The notes under the pieces are model-generated. The model was not told the origin of the DNA and did not search any database. It was given only the letters and a program-made list of their open reading frames with translations. A stretch of 64,000 bases of DNA from an uncultured Pelagibacteraceae bacterium. GTDB lineage: Bacteria; Pseudomonadota; Alphaproteobacteria; Pelagibacterales; Pelagibacteraceae. Location of the stretch: assembly GCA_902575095.1 (NCBI GenBank), contig CACGPY010000004.1, forward strand, positions 1-64,000, read 5' to 3'. This document shows positions 50,581 to 59,538 of this stretch, one piece after another (the stretch's first letter is position 1; each line of letters starts with the position of its first letter). A program made the position numbers and the translations under genes.

Positions 50581-51870
50581 TTAATCTCTAATTGAATAAG
50601 CTGTTACACCAACTTCGGCTTTATCTGTACCTAGTTTTTCGGCTGCTTTACTTATTCTTAATCCAATAGTTGATTTAAGAGCAGTAAATGTTGCCCAAGA
50701 TAAAACAAAGCTAAAAATACATACTGAGGCAGTTCCAATAAATTGTGTGCCAAAAGATGTATCTGGATTAGTTAATGGAACTACTAATGTTCCAAAAATT
50801 CCAGCAAACATGTGTACTGGTATTGCACCAACTACATCATCTAAGCCATAACTTTCCAACATTTTTGTACCAAAATACATTATGATTGCTCCGATAGATC
50901 CAATAATCATTGCAGTAATTGGTCCTGGCGTTAAAGGTTCTGCAGTAATAGCAACAAGACCTGCTAAGGCTCCATTTAACATCATAACAATATCAGTTTT
51001 GCCGCCGATTAATCTCGTCAGTGCTGCACCAGTAAAAGTTCCTGCTGCTCCAGCTAGATGAGTATTAACTGCAATTTTCGAAATTGCATTTACGTCATCA
51101 AATGTACCCATTGCCAATTGACTGAAACCGTTAAATCCAAACCAACCAAACCAAAGTAAAAATGTTCCAAGTGTAACTAATGGAATACTTGAAGCTGCAA
51201 ATGGTTGCATAGATTTTTTCTCTCCCCTTCTTCCAAATCTTCCTTCTCGAGCACCTAAAACCATTACCCCAGCAAGTGCAGCTGCTCCACCACATCCATG
51301 AACTAAAGTTGATCCAGCAAAATCTGAGAATCCGCCACTAGCTAACCAGCCGCCTCCCCATTGCCAACCCATTGAAATCGGATAAATAACTCCTGCCATA
51401 ATTGCTGCGAAAATAAAGAATGGCCAGATTTTAATTCTCTCTGCCACTGCTCCAGATACGATTGAAGCTGTTGCACACACGAACATCGTTTGAAAGAACC
51501 AGTCTGAATAGCCTGAATAACCTGTTTCAGCGTCAGAAGAGTCCGTCCAAATTGTAAACGAACCTACGTAACCACCTTCAGGCACCCCATAAGCTAAATT
51601 GTAACCCACTAAGAAAAATACTAGTGAGCATATAGCGAATTTACCTATATTTTTAGCGGCAATTGTCGATACACTTTTTGTAGTCACTAATCCACTCTCA
51701 AGCATACAGAAACCTGCTGCCATGAAAGCAACTAGCACTCCGCCCAAATAAAATCCTAGTGAGTTAAAAATATATTGTCCCTCTTGAGACATTGTAGTTT
51801 CTGCAAAGCTTTGAGAGCTAATCATTAAAGCAGAAATACAACCTAATAAAATGAAAGTTAATTTTTTCAT
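50581..51870 (-). CDS. amt: ammonium transporter (first of tandem pair)
   Basis: The 429-residue protein has a signal-type first helix and eleven membrane helices. Family motifs: FMAAGFCMLESGLV (about 54-67), DFAGSTLVHGCGGAAALAGVMVLGAREGR (about 182-210) with the first pore His, and GAIPVHMFAGIFGTL (about 344-358) with the second. Its C-terminus RISKAAEKLGTDKAEVGVTAYSIRD is almost the same as in the next Amt. The protein imports ammonium across the inner membrane. No glnK/PII gene is adjacent. Ammonium made by the alanine dehydrogenase step could be handled by these proteins. Confidence 0.93.
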   Translation of the reverse strand: MKKLTFILLGCISALMISSQSFAETTMSQEGQYIFNSLGFYLGGVLVAFMAAGFCMLESGLVTTKSVSTIAAKNIGKFAICSLVFFLVGYNLAYGVPEGGYVGSFTIWTDSSDAETGYSGYSDWFFQTMFVCATASIVSGAVAERIKIWPFFIFAAIMAGVIYPISMGWQWGGGWLASGGFSDFAGSTLVHGCGGAAALAGVMVLGAREGRFGRRGEKKSMQPFAASSIPLVTLGTFLLWFGWFGFNGFSQLAMGTFDDVNAISKIAVNTHLAGAAGTFTGAALTRLIGGKTDIVMMLNGALAGLVAITAEPLTPGPITAMIIGSIGAIIMYFGTKMLESYGLDDVVGAIPVHMFAGIFGTLVVPLTNPDTSFGTQFIGTASVCIFSFVLSWATFTALKSTIGLRISKAAEKLGTDKAEVGVTAYSIRD

Positions 51871-51953
51871 GTTTCCCCCTTTTTTTTTGAACTAGGTATC
51901 AAATTTTAAAGTTCTGAAGTATGATTTAAATGCATAAGAGACTTGTAAGAAAT

Positions 51954-51985
51954 AAGGCCTGGACGGGGGATCCGAACCAGGCCTT
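51954..51985 (-). terminator. terminator-like hairpin after the second ammonium transporter
   Basis: The 9-bp stem AAGGCCTGG / CCAGGCCTT with a 14-base loop lies downstream of the 52022-53314 gene on the minus strand, before the second amt gene. The following T tract is weak (ATTTCTT), so termination may be partial. Confidence 0.65.
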
Positions 51986-52021
51986 ATAATTTTTCCCAAC
52001 TAACGAGGGAGGGAATTTTGT

Positions 52022-53314
52022 TTAGTCTCTTATACCGTAAGCTATTACACCGACTTCTGCTTTATCGGTTCCTAGTCTTTCAGCTTCTTTGCTTATTCTT
52101 AATCCAATTGTATTTTTGATAATTTGGAAAACAATAAACGAGACTATAAATACGAATACCACAACTGAGATCGTTCCTAGGAATTGTGCTCCAAAAGTAA
52201 CATCTCCATTTGTTAATGGTACTGCTAGTGTACCCCATACTCCAGCTACTAAGTGTGCTGGGATGGCTCCAACTACGTCATCAATTTTCATTTTGAACAA
52301 TAGTTTTGTTGAGAAGTACATTAATACTCCTGCTATTGCTCCAATGAAGATTGCAGCTAACGGACTTGGTGTTAATGGTTCCGCCGTAATACCTACTAAT
52401 CCCGCAATTGCGCCGTTTAGCATCATAACTACGTCGGTTTTTCCACCAATCACTCTCGATACAGTTGCAGCAGCTAATACACCACCACCTGCAGCTAAGT
52501 TCGTATTAATATAAATTGTTGCTACTGAAGACACGTCTTCAAGTGTTCCAGCGGCTAATTGCGATCCACCATTAAAACCGAACCAACCTAACCATAGTAT
52601 AAATACCCCTAAGGTTGCTAATGGAATAGATGATGCCGCAAAAGGCGCCATAGGCTTAGCTTCTCCTCTGCTTGAGAATCTGCCTGATCTAGCACCAAGA
52701 ACAATGGCACCGGCTAAAGCAGCAGCTCCTCCAGCAGCATGTACTAGTGTTGAACCAGCAAAATCAGAGAATCCAGCAACAGATAACCATCCGCCGCCCC
52801 ACTGCCAACCCATTGAAATTGGATAGATAATTCCAGTTAAGATTGCGGCAAATAAGAAAAATGGCCAGATCTTAATTCTCTCAGCTAACGTACCAGATAC
52901 GATTGACATTGTAGTGGCACAGAACACCATTTGGAAAAACCAGTCAGATCCATCTGAATAGCCTGTCTCAAGTTTTGATGCATCACTCCACGGTGTGAAT
53001 GTACCGATATATCCACCTTCTGGAATACCATAAGCTAAATTATAACCAACCAGCCAGAACATTACTCCTGCGATTGAATAAAGACCTATATTTTTTGCAC
53101 AGATTGCTGATACAGACTTTGATGTTACTAGACCTGACTCTAACATTGCAAAACCCGCGGCCATCCACATGACCAAGAAACCTGACATCAAAAATAATAT
53201 AGTATTAAATATGTATTGTACTTCTGCAGACACTGTGGTCTCGGCATAACCTAAACCAGCAAAACCAAAGTAAATGGCCGTACCCGCTAAAAAGTAACCA
53301 ATGTATTTTTTCAT
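52022..53314 (-). CDS. amt: ammonium transporter (second of tandem pair)
   Basis: The 430-residue protein is a close paralogue of its neighbour: helices and motifs line up (WMAAGFAMLESGLV, DFAGSTLVHAAGGAAALAGAIVLGARSGR, GAIPAHLVAGVWGTL). In the first pore region GCGG becomes AAGG, and both pore His are kept. The C-terminal tails agree closely. Tandem duplication with some divergence suggests different affinity or regulation. The gene starts ~135 bases downstream of the HU gene's stop, with leader and the HU terminator between. No PII gene is near. Confidence 0.93.
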   Translation of the reverse strand: MKKYIGYFLAGTAIYFGFAGLGYAETTVSAEVQYIFNTILFLMSGFLVMWMAAGFAMLESGLVTSKSVSAICAKNIGLYSIAGVMFWLVGYNLAYGIPEGGYIGTFTPWSDASKLETGYSDGSDWFFQMVFCATTMSIVSGTLAERIKIWPFFLFAAILTGIIYPISMGWQWGGGWLSVAGFSDFAGSTLVHAAGGAAALAGAIVLGARSGRFSSRGEAKPMAPFAASSIPLATLGVFILWLGWFGFNGGSQLAAGTLEDVSSVATIYINTNLAAGGGVLAAATVSRVIGGKTDVVMMLNGAIAGLVGITAEPLTPSPLAAIFIGAIAGVLMYFSTKLLFKMKIDDVVGAIPAHLVAGVWGTLAVPLTNGDVTFGAQFLGTISVVVFVFIVSFIVFQIIKNTIGLRISKEAERLGTDKAEVGVIAYGIRD

Positions 53315-53405
53315 AAGTTCTCCCTTGTTGCAGGCCTTATAAAATTTATCAGTCTAAATTAGTATTGATATGTCTTAATTTGAGCTATGCAGTTTTTGCA
53401 AGTAG

Positions 53406-53440
53406 TTAGCCCCTATTTGAGATTATCAAATAAGGGCTAA
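53406..53440 (-). terminator. terminator-like hairpin after the HU gene
   Basis: On the minus strand the 15-bp stem TTAGCCCTTATTTGA / TCAAATAGGGGCTAA is fully paired if one T-G wobble is allowed. On the plus strand the same position is a C-A mismatch, so it works on the minus strand. It begins nine bases after the HU stop. The T tract is weak. Confidence 0.7.
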
Positions 53441-53448
53441 ATAAACGT

Positions 53449-53724
53449 TTATCGATTAAACATTTCTTTCAAGCTTTTAGCAGGTAAAAACTTAACTTTC
53501 TGTGATGCAGCGATTTGAATTGACTCACCTGTTCTAGGATTTCTTCCTACTCTAGCTTTTCTCTTTGCTACTTTATAAGTACCAAAACCAGCTATCTTCA
53601 CAGTATCGTCGTTTTTCAATGCATCTAAAATAATTGTCGTAATTGAGTCAAAAGTTCTTTCAGCATCAGCTTTACTCTGACCCAAAGTTGACGATATTTT
53701 TGCTACTAGTTGTTTTTTATTCAT
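53449..53724 (-). CDS. hup: HU family DNA-binding protein
   Basis: The 91-residue protein has the full HU pattern: N-terminal MNKKQLVAKISSTLGQSKADAERTF-type helices, VKIAGFGTYKVAKRKARVGRNPRTGE (about 42-67, the DNA-binding beta arm with RxxRNPxTG) and IQIAASQKVKFLPAKSLKE at the end. It bends and compacts DNA in the nucleoid. Upstream of it is a 147-base gap before rseP, probably with its promoter. A hairpin terminator follows. Confidence 0.95.
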   Translation of the reverse strand: MNKKQLVAKISSTLGQSKADAERTFDSITTIILDALKNDDTVKIAGFGTYKVAKRKARVGRNPRTGESIQIAASQKVKFLPAKSLKEMFNR

Positions 53725-53871
53725 TTTATGCCCCTTTATTGGTTAATTTCTAATCTGCAGAAAAACCTAATAAAATCAATGTTTTTTTGGTGTTTCACGT
53801 AAATGTTAACACAATATATTGTGCCTTAAAAAGTGTTGATTTTATTGACTTTTTTAGCTTAAAAAAGTGGC

Positions 53872-54990
53872 TTAAAACAAGCCTAAATCTTTAAGGTCAT
53901 TAAATGTTGTGAAAAACATCAAAGAAAGTAGCAAAAATAACCCGATTCGAAAAAAACCCTCTTGAGTTTTTTGAGTTAAAGGACGGCCTAAAATCTTCTC
54001 AAAAGCGTAAAACATTAAATGTCCACCATCTAACATCGGAATTGGTAAAAGATTTATAAATCCTAAACTTATAGAAATATAAGCCATAATACTAAGGAAA
54101 GCGACAATTCCAAACTTAGCAACCTGACCAGTTATTTTAGCAATTTTAATTGGGCCTCCTAATTGAGAGGTGTCCCCTGTTCCTTTAAACATTGAAATTA
54201 CGAATTCCCATGATGCTTCAATAACAAACCAAGTTTCTTTAAAAGCATAATATAATGCTGTGGCAGGGCCTAATCTCTGCCTATTTATCTCTTCATTTAA
54301 AGGTGCAACTTTAATTCCAATAATCTTCTTGTTAATTTGATTTCCTAATGAATCTTCTCCTTCAATAAATTTTGGCTTAACTTTTAGAGTTATTTCATTA
54401 CCTTTTCTCAAAACCTCTATATCAATAGTCTCTGAAGATGAGGCATTTATGAAAGTTGAAACCTCCATAATACTTTTTACTTCTCTTTCGTTTATCGATT
54501 GGATTACATCACCTGGTTTAATACCCGCAACATAAGCTGGGCTTTCAGGCTGAACCTCTTGGATTTGAGCAGGCGTAAAATCCTTACCTGCAAACATATA
54601 AATAAAAGCAAAAATCACTATAGCAAGTAAAAAATTAGCAAAAGGTCCGGCTGCAACAATTAAAGACCTTTGATAGAGGGGTTTAACTACAAATAGTTTT
54701 TTTCTATCTTCCTCATTATATTCCTTTAAAAGTTCTTCTTGCTCCGCTTGGCTAAAAACGTTTCTATCACCAAAAAATTTAACATATCCTCCTAAAGGTA
54801 TTGCACAAAATTTCCATCTTGTGCCTGATTTATCATTAAAACCAAATATTTCTTTACCAAAACCAATAGAAAAATCAGTAACTCCAACACCATATTTTTT
54901 TGCAAAATAATAGTGTCCATATTCATGAATAAAAACTACGATAGTTAATAAAATTATAAATGGGATTATAAAAGAAATTAAAATTTCCAT
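53872..54990 (-). CDS. rseP: site-2 zinc metalloprotease RseP
   Basis: The 372-residue membrane protein has the zinc motif HEYGH (about 23-27) in the first helix, GVGVTDFSIGFG, one visible PDZ domain (AGIKPGDVIQSINEREV, about 155-171), and NLLPIPMLDGGHL (about 317-329), whose Asp is the third zinc ligand. It cleaves anti-sigma factors and signal-peptide remnants in the inner membrane. It overlaps the LysR gene by 13 bases. The usual neighbours (bamA, dxr, cdsA) are not in this window. Confidence 0.92.
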   Translation of the reverse strand: MEILISFIIPFIILLTIVVFIHEYGHYYFAKKYGVGVTDFSIGFGKEIFGFNDKSGTRWKFCAIPLGGYVKFFGDRNVFSQAEQEELLKEYNEEDRKKLFVVKPLYQRSLIVAAGPFANFLLAIVIFAFIYMFAGKDFTPAQIQEVQPESPAYVAGIKPGDVIQSINEREVKSIMEVSTFINASSSETIDIEVLRKGNEITLKVKPKFIEGEDSLGNQINKKIIGIKVAPLNEEINRQRLGPATALYYAFKETWFVIEASWEFVISMFKGTGDTSQLGGPIKIAKITGQVAKFGIVAFLSIMAYISISLGFINLLPIPMLDGGHLMFYAFEKILGRPLTQKTQEGFFRIGLFLLLSLMFFTTFNDLKDLGLF

Positions 54991-55868
54991 TCATTAACCT
55001 TTGTAAATAAAAAGTTTCTAAAAGCCATTAATCTTGCATTATTCTTTAAAGATGCAGGATAAACAAAATGTGTTTCTGTAGGTTTGCCTGTTTCCTCAGG
55101 TAAAACTTTGGTTATATTGCTTACGTTATGAGCAATGTAATCTGGTAAAGCGGCCAAACCAACTCCACTTTGTACTGCTAATAATAATCCATATACACTA
55201 TTAACTTTCATAATTGATTTTCTTTTTTTACCATCTTTAACACCATGTTTTAAAACCCAGTCAGGATTGTAAACAGGAGACGGCGCTCCTTTTCCATAGG
55301 TTATAAATTTATGCTTGTCTAAATCTTTTAAAGTTTTTGGATATCCGTTTTTTTGAAGATAATCGTTTGAACCATAAATATGATAATTAAAATCTACGAA
55401 TTTTTTTTGGATTAAATTTAATTGTTTGGGTCTTCTCATTCTGATTGCTGCATCTGCTTCACGAGTACTTAGATCGAGCTCTCTATCATCAAATATTAAT
55501 TCAATTTCAATATCTGGGTGTAAATCCATAAATTCTTTTATTCTAGGTGTTAGCCAAGTAGTTCCAAAACTAACAACGGTTGTAACAGTTAGTTTTCCAT
55601 CAAGTTTATCTTTTTGTCCGCTTAAGTTAGACTCCACATCTTTTAATTTTGAAATAATTTCATGAGCTGATTTATAAAGATACTCACCATTCTCAGTTAA
55701 TACTAATCCACGGGCGTGTCTTTCAAATAGTTGTATTTTCAAGTCATTCTCTAAGGCTTGAATTTGGCGGCTAATAGCTGATTGGCTAAGATTTAAGATA
55801 GTCGAAGCTTTGGTAAAACTTGATGCTTCAGCAACAGTATGAAATATTTTTAATTTATCCCAATCCAT
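54978..55868 (-). CDS. LysR family transcriptional regulator
   Basis: The 296-residue protein has the N-terminal winged helix-turn-helix (LKIFHTVAEASSFTKASTILNLSQSAISRQIQALE, about 5-39) and a periplasmic-binding-like effector domain beginning near residue 92 (LTVTTVVSFGTTWL). It probably controls the AcuI-like gene, which lies 20 bases upstream on the same strand, or acts at a distance. Effector unknown. No palindromic T-N11-A site was recognised in the upstream bases. The 13-base overlap with rseP suggests shared transcription. Confidence 0.88.
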   Translation of the reverse strand: MDWDKLKIFHTVAEASSFTKASTILNLSQSAISRQIQALENDLKIQLFERHARGLVLTENGEYLYKSAHEIISKLKDVESNLSGQKDKLDGKLTVTTVVSFGTTWLTPRIKEFMDLHPDIEIELIFDDRELDLSTREADAAIRMRRPKQLNLIQKKFVDFNYHIYGSNDYLQKNGYPKTLKDLDKHKFITYGKGAPSPVYNPDWVLKHGVKDGKKRKSIMKVNSVYGLLLAVQSGVGLAALPDYIAHNVSNITKVLPEETGKPTETHFVYPASLKNNARLMAFRNFLFTKVNEWKF

Positions 55869-55887
55869 AAATAAATTTAATTATATG

Positions 55888-56889
55888 TTATTTATTTGGA
55901 TTTACTATAGCTCTTCCAAAAAACTCCCCTTTAAGAAGTTTAGGATAAGTTTCTAAAAGTTCAGTAAATGAAAGCTCTTTAGTAAATGATTGAACCTTTG
56001 AAAAATCTACCAATCTAGCTGCCTCTCCCCAAACGAATTCTCTTCGTTTTATTGATGACCCTGACGAATCAATTCCCCACAATTTTACTCCTCTTATAAT
56101 AAATGGCATAACATTGGTATTTATTTTGATGCCTCCAGCATTTCCACAAGCAGCAACTATTCCTCCAGGTTTTGTTTGTGCAAATATTTTAGTTAAAGCA
56201 GATCCTCCAACAGTGTCTACTACCCCATCCCACACACCTTTTTCAAGCAGTTTACTTTCTCCATCAAATTCTTTTCTATCTATAATATTTTTTGCACCTA
56301 AATCTTTTAGGTAATCGTTCTTGTCTTTTTTACCCGTAACAGCATGAACATCGTATCCCATTTTTGATAAAATCATTACTGCAATACTTCCAACACCGCC
56401 AGTAGCACCAGTTACTAAAACATCTTTAACTTTTTCACCTAATAGCAATTCTTCTTTCGCTTTTACAGCAAACGAACAAAGTAAAGCAGTAAAACCTGCT
56501 GTACCCAACATCATGGCTTTATGTGTATCTAATTCTTTTGGTATCTTTATTAAAAAATTTGAGTCAACTTTAGCGTATTGTGAAAACCCTCCAAAGTATG
56601 CTTCTCCTACTCTAAATCCTGTAAGAATTACTTTATCATCTTTAGTAAATTTACTATCTTCACTCTCTACTACTGTTCCTGAAAAATCTATTCCCGGAAC
56701 AAAAGGAAATTCTCTTACGATCTTTCCTCCATTATTCAAAATCAGAGCATCTTTATAATTTAAGCTTGAGTAGTCAACTTTGACTAATACATTTCCATTT
56801 TTTAAATGGGTTTTATCTATTTCTTTAATTTCTCTTGTGAATTTCTCGTTTTGATTATCTATAACAATAGCTTTGAATTTATCAGACAT
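55888..56889 (-). CDS. acuI: YhdH/YhfP family NADPH oxidoreductase, acryloyl-CoA reductase (AcuI)-like
   Basis: The 333-residue MDR enzyme lacks zinc Cys clusters and has the YhdH pattern: SSLNYKDALILN (about 42-53), FPFVPGIDFSGTV (about 62-74), VTGATGGVGSIAVMIL (about 154-169) and FIIRGVKLWGIDS. The AcuI group reduces acryloyl-CoA to propionyl-CoA, a step in DMSP use, common in SAR11. General quinone or enoyl reductase activity is the other choice. No dmd or dddP-type gene is seen in this window. It lies directly after folE (1-base gap) and before the LysR gene. Confidence 0.82.
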   Translation of the reverse strand: MSDKFKAIVIDNQNEKFTREIKEIDKTHLKNGNVLVKVDYSSLNYKDALILNNGGKIVREFPFVPGIDFSGTVVESEDSKFTKDDKVILTGFRVGEAYFGGFSQYAKVDSNFLIKIPKELDTHKAMMLGTAGFTALLCSFAVKAKEELLLGEKVKDVLVTGATGGVGSIAVMILSKMGYDVHAVTGKKDKNDYLKDLGAKNIIDRKEFDGESKLLEKGVWDGVVDTVGGSALTKIFAQTKPGGIVAACGNAGGIKINTNVMPFIIRGVKLWGIDSSGSSIKRREFVWGEAARLVDFSKVQSFTKELSFTELLETYPKLLKGEFFGRAIVNPNK

Positions 56890-57498
56890 CTATTTTCCAA
56901 TATATTTTAGGTATCTATTTTGAATACTTAAGTCTTCCTTAAATGATCCTAAAAAATAATTTGTAACAGTCGTTGCTTTCTCTTTTTTTATTCCTCGCAT
57001 AGTCATGCATTGATGAGCTGCATCAATTGTAACTGCTACACCCTTTGCTTCCAAGGCACTCATAAGCGTTTTTGCAATTTGCATTGTCAATCTCTCTTGC
57101 GTTTGCAGTCGTTTAGAAAAAATTTCAACTGTTCTAGCCAATTTACTCAGACCTACAACTTTTTTATTCGGAATATAAGAAACATGAGCAACACCTATTA
57201 TTGGAGCCATGTGATGCTCACAATGACTTTCTAAAGTTATATTTTTTTCAATTACCATATCATCGTAACCCTCAACGTCACCGAAAGTCTTTGATAAATC
57301 CTTCTCTGCGTTTTGATGATATCCTTTAAAATACTCTTTAAATGCTTTCACTACTCTTTTTGGAGTTTCTTGTAAGCCTTCTCTACTTGGATCTTCACCA
57401 ATCCAGACTAATAATTTTTTTATTGCCTCTTCAGCCTCTTTATCAGTAACTTGAGGTTTATTTGATGACTCTTTGCTGATGTCTTTAACTAATTTCAT
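56890..57498 (-). CDS. folE: GTP cyclohydrolase I
   Basis: The 202-residue enzyme has GEDPSREGLQETPKRVVKAFKEYFKGY, the zinc-binding ESHCEHHMAPIIGVAHVSYIPN (about 91-112), VGLSKLARTVEIFSKRLQTQERLTMQIA, and a C-terminal Cys in DAAHQCMTMRGI. It makes dihydroneopterin triphosphate for folate and pterins. It is interesting next to a CADD-family p-aminobenzoate gene elsewhere in the window. It is divergent from hisI, sharing ~75 bases of promoter region. Confidence 0.95.
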   Translation of the reverse strand: MKLVKDISKESSNKPQVTDKEAEEAIKKLLVWIGEDPSREGLQETPKRVVKAFKEYFKGYHQNAEKDLSKTFGDVEGYDDMVIEKNITLESHCEHHMAPIIGVAHVSYIPNKKVVGLSKLARTVEIFSKRLQTQERLTMQIAKTLMSALEAKGVAVTIDAAHQCMTMRGIKKEKATTVTNYFLGSFKEDLSIQNRYLKYIGK

Positions 57499-57572
57499 AC
57501 TCTGATGTTTCTATAGGACATGGCTAATTATTGCAAATTGCTATTTTGTCTTTTTTTCACTATTTTACTGTC

Positions 57573-58040
57573 ATGTTTAAAAAAAGAGAAAATGTATTTG
57601 AAGTTGAGGAGGGAAAATTGTTCTCTCCAAAATTTGATGACGATGGTCTAATCCCTGTAACCACTACAGATAGTAGTTCTGGAGAACTATTGATGCACGG
57701 ATACATGAATGAAGAAGCTTTAAAAAAAACTATTGTGACAAAAGAAGCTCATTATTGGAGTAGATCAAAGAAAGCTTTATGGCATAAAGGTAAAACGAGT
57801 GGATTTGTTCAAAAAGTAATTGATTTAAGAGTTGATGATGATCAAGATGCTTTATGGATGTCGGTAGATATTGGGAATGGTGCTAGTTGTCATGTCGGGT
57901 ATAAATCTTGTTTTTATCGATCAATACCTCTAGGACCGATTAAAAATGCTGAGGAAATTGAGTTAGATTTCAAGGAAAAGAAAAAAAAATTTGATCCTGA
58001 AGAAGTTTATAAAGGTCAGCCTAATCCTACAAAATTATAA
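57573..58040 (+). CDS. hisI: phosphoribosyl-AMP cyclohydrolase
   Basis: About 155 residues. I chose ATG 57573 (MFKKRENVF), since an in-frame ATG at 57531 would run into the divergent promoter region. Motifs: LLMHGYMNEEALKKT (about 40-54), HYWSRSKKALWHKG, Asp-rich DVDDDQDALWM-like segment (LRVDDDQDALWM), and GASCHVGYKSCFY with zinc Cys/His (about 109-121). It opens the ring of phosphoribosyl-AMP in histidine synthesis. No other his genes are nearby, as is usual when hisI sits alone. An upstream SD is weak. Confidence 0.93.
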   Translation: MFKKRENVFEVEEGKLFSPKFDDDGLIPVTTTDSSSGELLMHGYMNEEALKKTIVTKEAHYWSRSKKALWHKGKTSGFVQKVIDLRVDDDQDALWMSVDIGNGASCHVGYKSCFYRSIPLGPIKNAEEIELDFKEKKKKFDPEEVYKGQPNPTKL

Positions 58041-58042
58041 TT

Positions 58043-58651
58043 ATGAAAGTTTTGAGTCCTTTCGGTCCTAAAATTGCAAGTCTAAAACTATCACAAAGTT
58101 CAATAAGAAAAATAAATATTGAAGTAGATAAAATTATCTCAAAAAAAAATCTATTAAAAAAATTAGATTACTCAAATAAACTGGTTGGGCAAGTGAAGCA
58201 AGAATTTCAATTACCAAAAATTTTTATAAAAAAAAATTTAGAAAAAATTTTGTATAAAGCAGTTAAAGATTATATTTTTAAAAGTTTAGGTAAAAGAATA
58301 TCTAAAATTCAAATAAAAAATTTTTGGATAGTTCGACAATTTAATGATGAATATAATCCTGTTCATTTTCATGATGGACATATTTCAGGAGTTGGTTACT
58401 TAAAAATACCTAAATTTGCTTTTAAAAATAAAAAACACACACGAACAGATGGCTCAATAGACTTTATCAATGGAAATAAAATGCTTTTAAGTGAAAGCAT
58501 TTTTAATCATAAACCAAAAGTAGGTGATATGATATTGTTTCCTCATTATTTGATGCATACTGTTTATCCATTTAAAACTAAAGGTGAGAGAAGATCTTTT
58601 TCTTTCAATTTAGAAATCGATAAAAAAATCGCAAATGTATTTTGTAAATGA
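58043..58651 (+). CDS. 2OG-Fe(II) oxygenase family protein
   Basis: The 202-residue protein has the double-stranded beta-helix end typical of phage- and proteobacteria-type prolyl-hydroxylase relatives (TIGR02466-like). NPVHFHDGHISGVGYLKIP (about 111-129) contains an HxD iron motif, and the second His is in LFPHYLMHTVYPF (about 167-179). GERRSFSFNLE carries the Arg for 2-oxoglutarate. The metal and co-substrate residues are intact. Substrate unknown. It follows hisI by two bases and overlaps the DUF2237 gene by ATGA. Confidence 0.82.
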   Translation: MKVLSPFGPKIASLKLSQSSIRKINIEVDKIISKKNLLKKLDYSNKLVGQVKQEFQLPKIFIKKNLEKILYKAVKDYIFKSLGKRISKIQIKNFWIVRQFNDEYNPVHFHDGHISGVGYLKIPKFAFKNKKHTRTDGSIDFINGNKMLLSESIFNHKPKVGDMILFPHYLMHTVYPFKTKGERRSFSFNLEIDKKIANVFCK

Positions 58652-59025
58652 GTGAAGAAAAACAAAAAAACGTTTTTGGAGAACCTCTTGAACCATGTTC
58701 AAATGACCCTATTACCGGTTGGTTTAGAGATGGATGTTGCAATACAGATAAGAACGATCGTGGAGTACATACTGTTTGTGCGAAAATGACGGATGAATTT
58801 TTACAATGGTCTAAAAAAGTTGGCAATGACTTAATTACACCCCATCCTGAATTTGGATTCCCAGGTTTAAAAGATGGAGATTCTTGGTGTGTGTGTGCTA
58901 CATGGTACGCAAGAGCAATTGAAGAAGGAGCTGCCTGCCAAGTATACTTAAAAAAAACTAATGTTAAAACATTAGATCTTATTCCGATTGAAAAATTAAA
59001 GAAATTTGCTTTAGACTTATCCTAA
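58648..59025 (+). CDS. DUF2237 family protein
   Basis: The 125-residue protein has the DUF2237 features: NVFGEPLEPCSNDPITGWFRDGCCNT (about 8-33), DRGVHTVCAKMTDEFLQWSKKVGNDLITPHPEFGFPGL, and DSWCVCATWYARAIEEG. It is Cys-rich, with conserved C and CC positions that may bind metal. The family is widespread and uncharacterised. The gene ends four bases into the convergent TPR gene. It is coupled to the oxygenase gene by ATGA. Confidence 0.9.
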   Translation: MSEEKQKNVFGEPLEPCSNDPITGWFRDGCCNTDKNDRGVHTVCAKMTDEFLQWSKKVGNDLITPHPEFGFPGLKDGDSWCVCATWYARAIEEGAACQVYLKKTNVKTLDLIPIEKLKKFALDLS

Positions 59026-59507
59026 TAGATTTTTACGCCCTTATTTTTAATAATCAGCTGAAGCTCATTGAACTCATCGCAGTTGCAATTTTTAAGAACT
59101 GCTAATCTTTCGTTAGCTTTATCTATTTGATTTGTCTGGACGTAAAGTTCACCTAAATATTCATTAATACCATTATGATTTGGTTTTATTTTTAAACCTT
59201 CTAAGTAAAATTTTTCAGCTTGGTCAAAATTTCCGACTTTTCTAGTTGTGTATCCCATATAATTTAAAATATCTGGATTTTTTTTATCTGATTTATAAGC
59301 TTTTTCTAGTTTAGTGAAAGCTTGTGCATAGAGTTTTTTAGCTTTATCCAATTTTTCTTTTTTCTCAAGCTTACCAGCTCTTTTTACTAGTTTCACAGCA
59401 TCTTCATACAAAGATTCTTTTGGAGAGTCACTGCTACTATCACTGCCGGCAGCCATAAGGCTAGTGCTTAAAAATAAAGTTATTAATAAAATTGTAATTT
59501 TTTTCAT
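59022..59507 (-). CDS. secreted tetratricopeptide-repeat protein
   Basis: The 161-residue protein has a signal peptide (about residues 1-19), a coiled Lys/Glu segment, and two to three TPR-like helix pairs (AKKLYAQAFTKLEKAYKSDKKN, ILNYMGYTTRKVGNFDQAEKFYLEGLKIKP, INEYLGELYVQTNQIDKANERL). Two Cys near the end (NCNCDEF) may form a disulfide. A periplasmic scaffold or binding role is likely. It is convergent with DUF2237 and follows the SDR gene by ~30 bases. Confidence 0.83.
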   Translation of the reverse strand: MKKITILLITLFLSTSLMAAGSDSSSDSPKESLYEDAVKLVKRAGKLEKKEKLDKAKKLYAQAFTKLEKAYKSDKKNPDILNYMGYTTRKVGNFDQAEKFYLEGLKIKPNHNGINEYLGELYVQTNQIDKANERLAVLKNCNCDEFNELQLIIKNKGVKIY

Positions 59508-59538
59508 TTTACCAAATTAAATATTTTTACAGTTATTG

